Source: Trichodesmium erythraeum GBRTRLIN201
GTDB taxonomy: Bacteria; Cyanobacteriota; Cyanobacteriia; Cyanobacteriales; Microcoleaceae
Length of the DNA: 47,671 nt
Assembly: GCA_018457135.1 (NCBI GenBank)
Contig: JAGGDU010000035.1
Location: forward strand, 1 to 47,671
Reading direction: 5' to 3'
The notes beneath the pieces were generated by a model, which saw only the letters and a list, made by a program, of their open reading frames with translations, ran no database searches and was not told the DNA's origin. Below are positions 35,227 to 45,569 of this stretch, in pieces (positions within the stretch are counted from its first letter, which is position 1; each line of letters opens with the position of its first letter). The position numbers were made by a program, and so were the translations under genes.

Positions 35227-36966
35227 GTGCTGTATTTAGCAGAAGTACAAAGAAGACCAACTAGTTTTGGTCTTGGTGGTGGTAAAACTGATTTGAAACT
35301 GCTGGCCTGTCAGCGTGGTGAACATAATTGGCTGGCTGTACCTGGGGAAGAAGTTATCCCGGCTGATGAAGCTAAGGAATTTTCCGCTGGTGTATTAGTT
35401 ATAGTAGATTTGAATAACAATAAGCAGGTGCTGCAGGTTCAAGATGCTGGGCGTCAGTTAGTGAAAATTCTGCAAAACTTCTCTCGCTCCCAAGAGAGGT
35501 CTAAGACACAATGGGAAGAAATTGAGCAATGGAAAGTTTCTCTAACTTATCAAGCCCAGGAGCTAAACCGTCGCGAAAATGAATTACAGGCTAAGGAGGA
35601 GGAACTTGAAGAGCTACAGGCTGAAATCAATAAGCTCGAGGAGCAGCGTCACAAATTTAGTCAAGCTCAACAAGAATCTCAGGAACTTCAGAAACAGATC
35701 GAACTCAGCCGAAAAGAATTGGAAGTTACACGTTTAGAATTACAAAAGCAAAAACATAACCTTGAGCAACATCAAGAAGAATTAGCTGAAAGTGCAATTT
35801 ATAATCCCGAGCAATCTCAATATATTCAAGATTTATTGAGTTGGTTGACTGAGGCGGTAACTTGGACAAATTCTTTGAAAGAAAAGTTAAGTCAATCTTT
35901 GGAAATAGTTAAGAATCAAAAGAAAACTCTACAACAAAGTAGACAACAGTTGGAAAATACAGCAAATACAGACTATAATCCACAACACGAAGAAATAGAT
36001 AATCTGGCTAATCATGTCCAAAGCAAATGGCTAGAATGGCAACAAGTTCAGGAATCTTTGGCTGATCAGACTACGGAATTGAGAGTTCAACAAACTTTAT
36101 TGGTCAGTAAGCAAAAGTATAGTCAAATATTAAATGGCCAAATTCAGAGGCAGGCACAACTCTATGATCAACTGAGTTATCTAGTTACAGCATTAGAGAA
36201 TGATAGTATTAATCAGAAAGTAGATGTTGAAGCTCTGGAAAAAGTTCCTCTTAATGAGTTAGAGGAATTGGTACAAAGTTTGCGACGAGATTTACAAATA
36301 GATATGAGTTTTGTTAGAGACCAGGAAGAGGAGTTGGCATTACAAAAGCAAGAGATGGATGCTTTGAAAAGAAGAATTGATCAAGCTAATGAATATGACA
36401 GAATTAACTTGAACTCAGAACTTTTAGAAGAGATAGACCGCTATAGAATTTTAAATGAGTCTTTGGTAGGTTCTCAAAGAAATCTTAAGGAAAGAGAAAA
36501 AATATTAACTCAGCATCAAGCAGTTCTTTTGGGTAGGTTGGGTAATTCTTCTGATCAAGAAGACTTGAGTCATATCAATATAAAACATATACTATTACAA
36601 CTTGAGGCTTACAGGCAGCAATTGATTGAAGAGTTACAAAGGTTAGAGGCTGAAATTCAACAAATACAAACCGAAATTAGCCAAAAAGAAGAAATGATTA
36701 ATTGCCAAACTCAACAACAAGTAATTAAAAGAAATCAAATTGATTCGTTAGAGTTGAGTTTAAGGGAAAACAAAAAGGTAAATATAGAGGGTCGAACTGG
36801 GGTATATCAAAAAATTATGCTACCTCTAGAAGGTAATTTAGAACAATTGAGACGCCAACTTGAAGAGGCGGTAGGTGGAGTCAATAAAGTAGAAGGTATA
36901 GGTGAACAAGTGGCTCAGTTACAACAACTGATGCAAAGTGTGGCAAAGTGGGATTTTTCATCATAA
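35227..36966 (+). CDS. hmpF: Coiled-coil gliding-motility protein HmpF
   Basis: The 579-residue protein starts at GTG with a compact N-terminal domain (1-85: MLYLAEVQRR, ELKLLACQRG-like TDLKLLACQRG, WLAVPGEEVIPADEA, FSAGVLVIVDL) that is the hallmark of HmpF. The rest is coiled coil, rich in Glu, Gln and Leu with heptad pattern over about 90-205, 215-340 and 360-575. HmpF is known from filamentous cyanobacteria as a protein needed for type IV pilus-driven gliding, located at cell poles and linked to the Hmp chemotaxis proteins. Its place directly beside hmpA, here divergent, supports the call. There is no membrane segment or signal peptide. Confidence 0.9.
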   Translation: MLYLAEVQRRPTSFGLGGGKTDLKLLACQRGEHNWLAVPGEEVIPADEAKEFSAGVLVIVDLNNNKQVLQVQDAGRQLVKILQNFSRSQERSKTQWEEIEQWKVSLTYQAQELNRRENELQAKEEELEELQAEINKLEEQRHKFSQAQQESQELQKQIELSRKELEVTRLELQKQKHNLEQHQEELAESAIYNPEQSQYIQDLLSWLTEAVTWTNSLKEKLSQSLEIVKNQKKTLQQSRQQLENTANTDYNPQHEEIDNLANHVQSKWLEWQQVQESLADQTTELRVQQTLLVSKQKYSQILNGQIQRQAQLYDQLSYLVTALENDSINQKVDVEALEKVPLNELEELVQSLRRDLQIDMSFVRDQEEELALQKQEMDALKRRIDQANEYDRINLNSELLEEIDRYRILNESLVGSQRNLKEREKILTQHQAVLLGRLGNSSDQEDLSHINIKHILLQLEAYRQQLIEELQRLEAEIQQIQTEISQKEEMINCQTQQQVIKRNQIDSLELSLRENKKVNIEGRTGVYQKIMLPLEGNLEQLRRQLEEAVGGVNKVEGIGEQVAQLQQLMQSVAKWDFSS

Positions 36967-37146
36967 ATTATAACCCCATACATAACATTAGCTAAAATAC
37001 ATCGAAAATGAGGTATCTATTTATAGGCAATATACTAATAAGTAGAGCAACTGAAATACTGCACCAGAAAATTTTTAACTGCTTTTCAATAATAATGGTA
37101 ATTTTAAAAAAGAATTTTGTCGAATTAAATAAGGAGTAGTAGTTAT

Positions 37147-38181
37147 TTATACTAGAATAATCCAGGGGTGTTTAACTTTGGCGATCGCTCCTCCAGGAAA
37201 AGGGTCTGTTTGAGAATGGTTAGGAGCATTAACTAGGGTTGTTAGCTTTTCAATATGACTGAAGTTAGGATTTACAGGTAAAACTTTCTGTAAGATATGT
37301 CTCATGACTCTACGTTGTAATGCTAGAGGTACTTGAAGTAATACTAAACGATTGATAAAATATTTGACTGGTTGCGATTCAAATTGAGAAAGATTGAAAT
37401 TATTTGTATCTATTTTTGTCACCCTTTCTAATAACTGTTCTGTCTCATTTTCAAAATATTTAACTTCAGCACTAAGTATTTCTGCTGTTTTTGCTAATGC
37501 TAGTTCAACTTGAGGATTAAACTGACGTAAAATAGGAAATAATTCCAGACGAATACGATTTCTAGCATAATGCAAATCCTGATTTGTAGAATCTTCCCAA
37601 ATTCTGATTTTTTGCTCTTGACAAAAGTTACTTGTTTGGGTGCGAGTAATTTCTAATAGAGGACGTACAAGTAAGGGTAAGAAATTCTCAATTAGGGGAC
37701 GTTGCCAAGTTAGAGCTTGTAGGCCTTCAGTTCCACTACCACGAATGAGATTATATAAGAGAGTTTCTGCGCGATCGCTAGCTGTATGGCCAGTTACAAT
37801 GTATTGAAAATTAAATTCTAAAGCAATTTTACTCAAAACTTGATAACGCCATTTTCTAGCTTCTGCTTCACTTTTATAAATTTTATCTGCTGTTTCTACA
37901 TAAGATGGAAGTTGCCAATTTATGGCTATTTTTTTGACATAGTTAGCATTAGCTTCTGAGTCAGATCGCCATTTATGGTCACAATGAGCAACTGCTAAAT
38001 ACCAACCCCATTTTGATTGTAAATCTAATAATAATTTAGTTAGACATAGAGAATCCTGGCCACCGGATACTGCGATTAATATTCTTTGATTTTTTGGTAA
38101 TAATTTTCTTTGACGTAATGTTTGATGTAGTTGGGCATGGAGTGGTGTCCAATTTTGGTGGGAAGATTTATGATATGGCAT
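37147..38181 (-). CDS. tilS: tRNA(Ile)-lysidine synthase
   Basis: TilS converts C34 of the tRNA-Ile CAU anticodon to lysidine, using ATP and lysine, so that AUA is read as Ile. The PP-loop P-motif is SGGQDS (39-44), in RILIAVSGGQDSLCLTKLLL. Further family signatures are AVAHCDHKWRSDSEAN, VTGHTASDRAETLLYNLIRG and DSTNQDLHYARNRIR. At 344 residues it lacks the full C-terminal domain of the E. coli enzyme, as is usual in cyanobacteria. It converges with hmpF over a 180-bp gap without a clear terminator. HIP1 octamers lie inside the gene near 37180 and 37769. Confidence 0.95.
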   Translation of the reverse strand: MPYHKSSHQNWTPLHAQLHQTLRQRKLLPKNQRILIAVSGGQDSLCLTKLLLDLQSKWGWYLAVAHCDHKWRSDSEANANYVKKIAINWQLPSYVETADKIYKSEAEARKWRYQVLSKIALEFNFQYIVTGHTASDRAETLLYNLIRGSGTEGLQALTWQRPLIENFLPLLVRPLLEITRTQTSNFCQEQKIRIWEDSTNQDLHYARNRIRLELFPILRQFNPQVELALAKTAEILSAEVKYFENETEQLLERVTKIDTNNFNLSQFESQPVKYFINRLVLLQVPLALQRRVMRHILQKVLPVNPNFSHIEKLTTLVNAPNHSQTDPFPGGAIAKVKHPWIILV

Positions 38182-39190
38182 AATTTTAAGGTACTGTTAG
38201 CATTTTTTCCCCTCTATCCGAATTGAATTCCTGGTATTAAAATGTTGTCAAATTCCTTAGACCATATTTGTAACCTAAGCTAAAAGTTTTATTTTACCTA
38301 GCTTTTAGTAATTAGATCCTTAGACAGTCTTATCTTACCTAGCTTTTAGTAATTAGATTCTAAATGAACTATAATATCTGAGCAACTTTGAGTATAGTAG
38401 GGATTATAGCCTATTAATATTTATTTCCATCAACCAATTCTTAAATAAGTTAAGATTAAGATATTTTTTTATGATATAAATTTTTATAATGCCTGAAATT
38501 ACTTAATGTTCATTACCACTACTATATTATCGTCTTAAAAGTAGATTTTTTTTTGCAGTGTTTTTTATTGATAACTCTATTATCAAAAATAAAATATCCT
38601 CCCTGAAATTGAATGATGTCTTGTTTTACATGATATTTTATAATATTAATGTGTTGTTAAAGCTCTGTGTTAGAAGCTCCAATGAACACATTTGTAAATT
38701 CAGGAAATTATATTATAGCTGACATTTTCTAGGTCATTAGATAAATTTAGTTAAAGTACAGTTGTAAAATTTATCAAAAAAAATTTCTACATTTTATTTA
38801 GTATAGAGGTAGGGAAGTATTTTAAGTATGGTTAAAAGTCAATATAACAATAATTAATATCAACTTAGATTAAATCATCAAAAAATTGATTTGGCTTGTA
38901 TTAATTGCTTAATAAATTAAGTTTTACCTAAGTATAACATTACTTGTCATTAACTTTTATTAGTACTGGAGTTTAGACTCTATTTAGAATTTAAAATCCA
39001 GTTATTATAAAAATTGAGTAAATCTTAGTAAATATGTATCAATTAAAGCTTATGTTTTTCATATAAATTATATAGAGGAACTTAATTATCTATTAAATTG
39101 GGATTTTTTGAGGAATTAATTTAATACTTCGTGAGCAATATTTTTGAATTATTAGGGTATATATATACTTACTTCCTAAGTCATATAAAG
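38182..39190. other. 1-kb gap between tilS and the flavin reductase gene
   Basis: No gene is seen in either strand; the DNA is very AT-rich with many stops. A 24-bp direct repeat lies near its tilS end. Confidence 0.5.
38294..38358. repeat. 24-bp direct repeat, period 41 bp
   Basis: TTACCTAGCTTTTAGTAATT plus AGAT occurs at 38294-38317 and again at 38335-38358 without mismatch. It lies about 110 bp upstream of tilS and may be a tandem regulatory motif or a duplication scar. Confidence 0.75.
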
Positions 39191-39736
39191 TTAACTATAA
39201 CCTCTTATTTTTCGAGTATTTTCTACTAAGCTTTGAGCGAATTTATCAAAACGTTCTGATAATTTTTCATCTAATATTTTACCGTCATTAGAAAAAGCAT
39301 TCCTAGCTTGACCAATAGCTATTTGTTCTGGAATTACCCAAGCATGGACCCATCGCAGAATTAGCCGTAAATGATTGAGGGCATTGGCATTTGATTGACC
39401 TCCTAAAACACTAATAAAACCTGCTACCTTTCCATCTAAATGTTCAAAACTCATTAAGTCAAGGGCATTTTTCATCAAACCACTGACACTGCCATGATAT
39501 TCTGGAGTGACTAAAATCAGACCATCAGCTTGCTTGACTATTTGCTGCATTTTGTCAACATCTGGATATTCTGGATACTCATTCCCACCATTACAAAAGG
39601 GAAGTTTAAGAGTCCCCAAATCCAATATTTCTACCTCAGCACCGATGGCTTCTACTCTTTCGGCTACTATTTTTAAAGCTTGCAGGCTTAAGGAACTAGA
39701 TCTTAGACTACCACCAATTCCTACAATTTTTACCAT
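39191..39736 (-). CDS. NADPH-dependent FMN reductase family protein
   Basis: The flavodoxin-like reductase (PF03358) shows the FMN-binding start VKIVGIGGSLRSSSLSLQAL, a DLGTLKLPFCNG segment, and TPEYHGSVSGLMKNALD, all standard in the family. Members reduce FMN, quinones, azo compounds or chromate with NAD(P)H. The frame opens at a GTG (39769), but ATG 39736 puts the start one residue before the conserved strand and is preferred, giving 181 residues. It stands alone between long gaps. The physiological substrate is unknown. Confidence 0.88.
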   Translation of the reverse strand: MVKIVGIGGSLRSSSLSLQALKIVAERVEAIGAEVEILDLGTLKLPFCNGGNEYPEYPDVDKMQQIVKQADGLILVTPEYHGSVSGLMKNALDLMSFEHLDGKVAGFISVLGGQSNANALNHLRLILRWVHAWVIPEQIAIGQARNAFSNDGKILDEKLSERFDKFAQSLVENTRKIRGYS

Positions 39737-40464
39737 TGCATTTAAACTAAAAGATGTTTTCTTAACCACAAATAGATTGTCCTGATTTGAGGTAATTACA
39801 CTATAAGTATTATAATATTAACAATACTCCAACACTGGAGAATCGACAAATTTTAGTGACCGTAAATTGCCCCATCATTCTTGACTCTTGATTTACCTTA
39901 ACCCGTCTATCATTAACTTACGATACTTTGAAAAAGGGCTGCCCTGAAGGTGGGTGCTAGGATGGAATAGAATTTATGTGTTTAAAGCAATTGTGATCGG
40001 GACATACAATTGATTTTTTCTAGCCTGAGACAAAACCCTCACTTGCTTGAGTATAAATCTATTAGATAGAGGGGAGGGAACTTAACCTAATTTTGGAGAA
40101 AGGTGAATAAGGTCAATGATGACATGTCCTATTCTCGATACAGAAATAATTTTAATTGACAATTTTTTTGAATCAAGGAAACCTTAACCCTGGAAAAATA
40201 AAATTACCATTAGCATCAGACAAAGGTCTCAAAGTTGTCTGGTAGATTTATTTTCTCCAGAACAGGGAAGGGATTGAAAAATATAGTTGGAGTGGATGTA
40301 TCTTAACGGCGAGTGGTAAGTACAAGATTCTAGTGCGGAATTTATTGCTTCGTGAAACCTACTCTCAAGCTAAAATAAGAAAACAAGTAAACAAACGTTA
40401 ATTCTGAAATACGTTATTTATATATAATATACCCAAAACCCAAGATAAAAGGCCACAATTAATT
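39737..40464. other. Gap between the flavin reductase gene and ftsH
   Basis: No gene is seen. It contains GCTGCCCTGAAGGTGGG (39938-39954), related to the complement of 13406-13423. The ftsH promoter should lie in the last few hundred bases; the 40430-40460 region is AT-rich without a good ribosome-binding site. Confidence 0.45.
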
Positions 40465-42468
40465 ATGAAAAATTTTGGGCAACAAATTAAAACTGATGAG
40501 CTAAAGGGAATTAATCACCATAACTGGTCATTATGCCAAGCTCAATCCAATACTCAAAAGGCTAAAATTCTTTTTGGTAGAATTCCTGGTGGAAAATTAA
40601 CCAGAAAATTAGGGTGGAAAATTTTGGCTACTGGGATAATTGCTCAAGCAGTATTATTAGTAAGTCCAGCTTTTGCTAACAGTACGCAAAAAAATCTTAG
40701 CTATAGTCAGCTATTAGACAAAATTCAAGCTGGAGAAGTAACAGAAATAGATTACTATCCCTCTCGTGGAATTGCTAAGGTTAGCTTGAAAGGGCAAAGG
40801 AGCAGGGAGGGAATGTATATAGTTCAGATGTTTGAGCATGTCCCAGAACTACTTGATCAGGTTCGTGCTCAAAAAATTGACTTTGAATTAAAGCGCTCTC
40901 CTGACAATAGCGTTGCTATGGGGATCATATTTAATATTCTTATCGTTTTTGTGGTCATTGTTGTACTATTGGCAATTTTGCGTCGTTCTAGTCAGTCTCA
41001 GGGAAATGCGTTGAACTTTGGTAAGTCTAGGGCACGTTTTCAGATGGAGGCTAAAACAGGGGTATTATTTGAAGATGTAGCAGGTATTGAGGAAGCAAAG
41101 GAGGAACTTCAGGAAGTTGTCAGTTTCTTGAAAAAGCCAGAGAAGTTTACAGCTATTGGGGCTAAAATTCCTAAAGGTGTATTGTTGGTAGGGCCACCAG
41201 GGACTGGTAAGACTCTATTGGCAAAGGCGATCGCAGGTGAAGCAGGGGTTCCTTTTTTTAGTATTTCTGGTTCAGAATTTGTGGAAATGTTTGTGGGTGT
41301 GGGAGCTTCTCGTGTACGAGATTTGTTTAAAAAAGCTAAGGAAAATGCTCCTTGCATTATATTTATAGATGAAATAGATGCGGTAGGTAGACAAAGAGGT
41401 GCTGGTATTGGTGGGGGTAATGATGAACGAGAGCAAACTCTTAACCAACTACTAACTGAAATGGATGGTTTTGAGGGTAATAGTGGAATTATCATTATTG
41501 CTGCGACTAACCGACCTGATGTTTTGGATGTTGCTTTATTACGTCCAGGTAGGTTTGATAGACAGGTGACTGTAGATTTGCCTGCTTATAAAGGGCGTTT
41601 GGGCATTTTGGAAGTTCATGCTCGCAATAAGAAGTTAACTCCAGAGATATCCCTAGAGGCGATCGCTAGAAAGACACCTGGTTTTTCGGGAGCAGACTTA
41701 GCTAATATGTTGAATGAGGCTGCTATTCTAACTGCTAGACGACGTAAAGAAGGAATTACACCTAATGAAATTGATGATGCTATTGACCGAGTGACTATTG
41801 GTTTGAGTCTCACCCCATTATTGGATGGTAAGAAAAAACGGTTAATTGCTTATCATGAATTAGGTCACGCTTTGTTGATGACTCTACTGAAAAATTCTGA
41901 CCTTCTTAATAAGGTGACTATTATTCCTCGTTCTGGTGGAGTTGGTGGTTTTGCTCAACCAATTATGGATGAAGGAATGATTGATAGTGGAATGTATACC
42001 CGTGGTTGGTTAATAGACAGGATTACAATTTCTCTAGGAGGACGTGCTGCTGAGGAGGAGATTTTTGGTTTAGCGGAAGTTACGGTGGGAGCGGCCAATG
42101 ATATTCGGAGTGTGGCCAGTTTAGCTCGTGAGATGGTAACTCGCTATGGAATGTCTGACTTAGGGCCTTTGGCTTTGGAAAATCCAAATGGGGAAGTTTT
42201 TTTGGGCCGAGGTTGGCAGTCCCAGCAGCCAGAATATTCTGAGGAAGTTGCTATTAAAATTGACCATCAAATACGAACAATGGTTTTTCATTGTTATGAA
42301 AAAGCTCGAAAAATTATCAGAGAAAATCGTGTTTTGATGGATAGGTTAGTAGATTTATTAATAGAAAAAGAGACTATTGAGGGTGATGAATTTCGCAGAA
42401 TAGTTTCAGAATATACGGAGTTACCGAAAAAACAAAAGTCTCTTATTAATTTGGAAAAGAAAATTTGA
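40465..42468 (+). CDS. ftsH: ATP-dependent zinc metalloprotease FtsH
   Basis: FtsH is a membrane-anchored hexameric AAA+ protease that degrades damaged membrane proteins; in cyanobacteria it takes part in photosystem II repair and stress response. The 667-residue protein has a hydrophilic N-terminal extension (about 1-48), TM1 (about 51-70), a short lumenal domain and TM2 (about 152-172). The AAA+ module follows with Walker A GPPGTGKT (243-250), Walker B IIFIDEID (298-305) and the second region of homology [20 protein letters not shown]. The zinc site HELGH is at 464-468. The string [16 protein letters not shown] after it marks one of the cyanobacterial FtsH subtypes. All catalytic residues are intact. 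The extension before TM1 is longer than I would expect, so a later start is possible, but the next in-frame Met is past TM1. Confidence 0.95.
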
Positions 42469-42758
42469 GGTTTAAGTTAGTTTTTTTGTCTGAACTTCAA
42501 TATAATTTTTAATTATAAATTTTATTCTCGTTTTTATTAAGGGCAAGGGAGAAGAAGATTTATAACTTGTAATCTAATCATACCTAAAATCAATTTAACT
42601 CGACCTAGGGTAAGTCCCGCGCTTTCGGAAAGAGAGCGTCGGGATAAAAATTAGACTTTATTTGTATGGTTCGTCCTGCCGCATCTATCATAGCTATTGA
42701 CAATATTCTATTTAGGTTTCTATATCATCGTGTAGGTAAGCATTTAGGCACCAAAAAC
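42469..42758. other. Convergent gap between ftsH and the M23 peptidase gene
   Basis: It holds the stem-loop at 42615-42644 and nothing else recognisable. Confidence 0.5.
42615..42644. terminator. GC-rich stem-loop between convergent genes, likely terminator
   Basis: TCCCGCGCT (42615-42623) pairs with AGCGTCGGGA (42635-42644) with one bulge around an 11-base loop, in otherwise AT-rich DNA. Its place between ftsH and the peptidase gene, reading towards each other, suits a bidirectional terminator, though only an A-run follows it on the plus strand. Confidence 0.55.
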
Positions 42759-43463
42759 TTAGTTATAGCTTGCGTGTGAGTTGTACTTAGCACTATATCT
42801 ATGTTCTAAGCTTGATAACTGTTTAGTTTGTTGAGTATACATTTCTCGCAAAATCAAAGCAGGGTCTACCCAACGTCCTCCATATTTCAAACCCCAATGA
42901 AGATGGGGGCCACTGGTTCTACCAGTCATTCCGACTCTAGCTATTCGACTCCCAGCAGGCAAAACTTGACCTTGAGGTAGCATAATTCCACCACCACGAT
43001 CTATTAGATAGCGATGTCCATTGTGAGTTTCTACTTTTCCTTGAACGTGACAGTAAACGTGTTCCCAAGAACCTGACTTAATTATAATACCAGTACCGCA
43101 ACGACGATCTTCCCAAACTTCCATCACTGTGCCGGTCCACCAACTTCGGATATAGCTTCCTTGGGGAGCTGCTAAGTCTAACCCATAATGAAAACCTCTA
43201 CCACGAGGACCAAAAGCTGATGTGTATCCTTGAAAGTTTTCTACGGGGAAAGAGGCATTTTGCCAGTTTTTAATGTATGATATTTGTTGATTGGTAGTTT
43301 TGACTCCTTGTGCTTTGACTAATTCTTGTTTAATTCCTAAGGTGGCTATACCAAGTGCCATAAATCCTAATAGTAATATTTTTTTTTGTTTTTGGGGGTG
43401 ACGTAAACCCTGTTTTAAGGCTATAGGGAATTTATATAAGAGTTTTTTTCCAGGAACTAACAT
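42759..43463 (-). CDS. M23 (LytM-type) murein endopeptidase
   Basis: The 234-residue protein has a basic N-terminus, one membrane or signal-anchor helix (about 28-46), and a peptidase M23 domain from about 78. Zinc ligands are visible: His92 and Asp96 in FHYGLDLAAPQG and His189 in TSGPHLHWG, with His135 and His139 (HVYCH) as catalytic-region histidines. It is expected to cut peptide cross-links in peptidoglycan or to act in cell division or septal remodelling. There is no LysM or coiled-coil domain. It converges with ftsH and has a long empty region upstream. Confidence 0.92.
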   Translation of the reverse strand: MLVPGKKLLYKFPIALKQGLRHPQKQKKILLLGFMALGIATLGIKQELVKAQGVKTTNQQISYIKNWQNASFPVENFQGYTSAFGPRGRGFHYGLDLAAPQGSYIRSWWTGTVMEVWEDRRCGTGIIIKSGSWEHVYCHVQGKVETHNGHRYLIDRGGGIMLPQGQVLPAGSRIARVGMTGRTSGPHLHWGLKYGGRWVDPALILREMYTQQTKQLSSLEHRYSAKYNSHASYN

Positions 43464-45021
43464 ATTTCCTTACTTTTAAATAATTGATGGGAATAGATGA
43501 TTTGATCTAAGCATTCAGTTTATACTTATAAGCTATAAGGTATTAACTGACTATTAGCACTCATTTATCTCTTAAGTTTTAGTTGGTTTGGTGGTTTGGT
43601 GTGGTTAAGTTTGATGGTAGACAGCAAAGAGCGAAAATTATTGAAGCAAAAAGTTATAATCGAAAAAAATATGGTAAAAATTAATGGATTTGGTAGTAAT
43701 ATTTTATTAATTTGTTAATTTTTAAACCTGACACCTGAAACCTGATAAATGAACCATTAATCAATAACTAATTCTAGTTTTGCGAGGGCATTGGTTATTA
43801 AATCATTATTTGGAAACAAGTAATTAGTTATCCATAGGATAATTATGAAAAAAGTTATGAATTAAATTAGTTATCAGCTAATTTAGCTAACTTGAGTTGT
43901 TACTTGAAGGTTGTTTAAAAACGATTAGCATAGTGTTAAGCCTAGGAAAAGCTGAATAGGATATAGCTCAATATTTAATCTTTGATAATTTATCAAAGAT
44001 TATAGCATTATTTTTGGTATTTGATATTATACTAAGTTGTTTGTCAAAAAAAATTTACTTCTGGATAGTTCATCTGGATCAGAGGAGTTGAATAAGAATG
44101 CCTCTAATTTATTTAAGAGAGTTATCTCTGAGATTATTCCCCCCTTTTTTTAAGGTTTACTCTAACTTTGGTTCCCCTTTTTTACTAGATGACTTTGGAT
44201 TAAGTTTCTGTACCATTTATTAAGTATTTCATGAAAGTTAATCTCCCATTATGGGCAAGGCTAAACTCCTCAATAACCTTTGCCTTATTAATATTTTAAT
44301 TAACATAAAATTTGACAAAAATAGTTAAGTATTATGTATTAAGATTTTATAGGTTCAAAATTCTCACAATCTCAGTAATTTCAGGAAATTATTTCACATT
44401 TAAGCTATATTTGAGTAGTAAAACTTGATTCTATAAGATAGGTATGCTTAAGTATAATATTTTTTTGTGTGATAATTACTAATCTTAGATAACGAAAAAA
44501 AAGTCGCATTGGTGTTTGAATTGTAAATTCATTTTTTTTTCTGGAAAGGAAATACACTTGATTTTTATTTTGTGCTGTTTAACAATAATTTGATAATTAA
44601 TTTACCATCCTAAATATGTATACTTTTCAAATGTTTTAGTAGTAAAAAAAGTCAGATGTTTAACAACACTTTTTCTTTTAAATACTTATAAATACTTATA
44701 TTTTTATTATAAATATAAATTTTCATCTAATGGTTTTCTAGTTATTATGTTATGATAAAATTTTTTGGTTGTTGTTCTATATATTTATAAATAAATTATA
44801 TAATGATATTTATTGAGAATATTTAACGAAGAATATACTTATAATAATTGATATAATTTACGATGATTATAGAGAATATTTATGTGCATAATTTTTGGAT
44901 TTCCTGATTCTAAATACCTTTCTTTATGTAGAATTTACTAAAAGTTCTATACTTTTCTAAAATTTGCTATAATCCAAGGATTTAATATTCTGTTAAATAA
45001 AATAATTTGAGATTCTAAAAA
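43464..45021. other. 1.5-kb AT-rich gap with a dispersed repeat
   Basis: No gene is seen on either strand. It contains copy B of the dispersed repeat (43583-43720) and, near 44140-44190, C- and T-rich strings (CCCCCCTTTTTTT, CCCCTTTTTT) typical of eroded intergenic repeats. Nearest 45021 it is extremely AT-rich. Confidence 0.5.
43583..43745 (+). repeat. Dispersed intergenic repeat, copy B
   Basis: It shares the ordered motifs of 16850-16970 (TGGTTTGGTG, AGCAAAGA, GAAAATTATTGAAG, AAAAGTTA, ATTTGGTAGTAA, AATTTGT) and a CCTGACACCTGAAACCTGA tail. Identity looks like roughly two thirds, but it was aligned only by eye. Confidence 0.5.
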
Positions 45022-45408
45022 ATGATACTAGAAGAAATTTTGCCTTTTAGATTGGCCATAGATGCTACAGCGATCGCAGGTTCATCTTTATGGTCTTTGG
45101 CCTTATATTGGGGTTTTTCCCCTGTTAGTGACTGGGTGACGTTACAACTTAACCGCTGGTTTAATTTTGCGGAAAGATCGTTGTATATGTCTGATGAAGA
45201 ATTTGAAAGAACCCGCAAAGCTAGAGAATCTCAAAATGCTTTTTATGCTTCTATTTTTAGTATTGTGCCTTTTTTAATTGTAGGAAGTTTATGTAATTGG
45301 GGGGTAGAATTTGGTTTGGGTAAAAGCTGGTCAATTAGTATTGGGATAATTACTTGCTTAACTTGTGGTATTTATGAATTAGGAAGACGAGATAGTCAAT
45401 CTTCTTAA
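45022..45408 (+). CDS. Conserved cyanobacterial membrane protein of unknown function
   Basis: The 128-residue protein has three predicted membrane helices (about 10-32, 73-93, 103-121). Between the first and second lies a charged loop with SDEEFERTRKARESQNAFYA (57-76). The start MILEEILPFRLAIDATAIAG and the end CGIYELGRRDSQSS look like a family I recall as conserved among cyanobacteria, but no function is known to me. It stands alone. A HIP1 octamer lies inside the gene (about 45070). Coding-like residue use and the helix pattern support a real gene. Confidence 0.8.
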   Translation: MILEEILPFRLAIDATAIAGSSLWSLALYWGFSPVSDWVTLQLNRWFNFAERSLYMSDEEFERTRKARESQNAFYASIFSIVPFLIVGSLCNWGVEFGLGKSWSISIGIITCLTCGIYELGRRDSQSS

Positions 45409-45569
45409 ACAGCATTTCTAATTAAATTATGAGAGAATAAAGGATAAGAAGCAGGAAAGATGGGTCAGGGGATAGGTAACAAGTTAAATATATTTAATTT
45501 TTTAATTTTGTAGTTTTACCTAATAACTTGGGCAATTGCTGTCGTTGAATTATTAAGCTTTATATATTT
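45409..45569. other. Short spacer before the endonuclease V relic
   Basis: No gene or strong stem-loop is seen. Confidence 0.4.
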
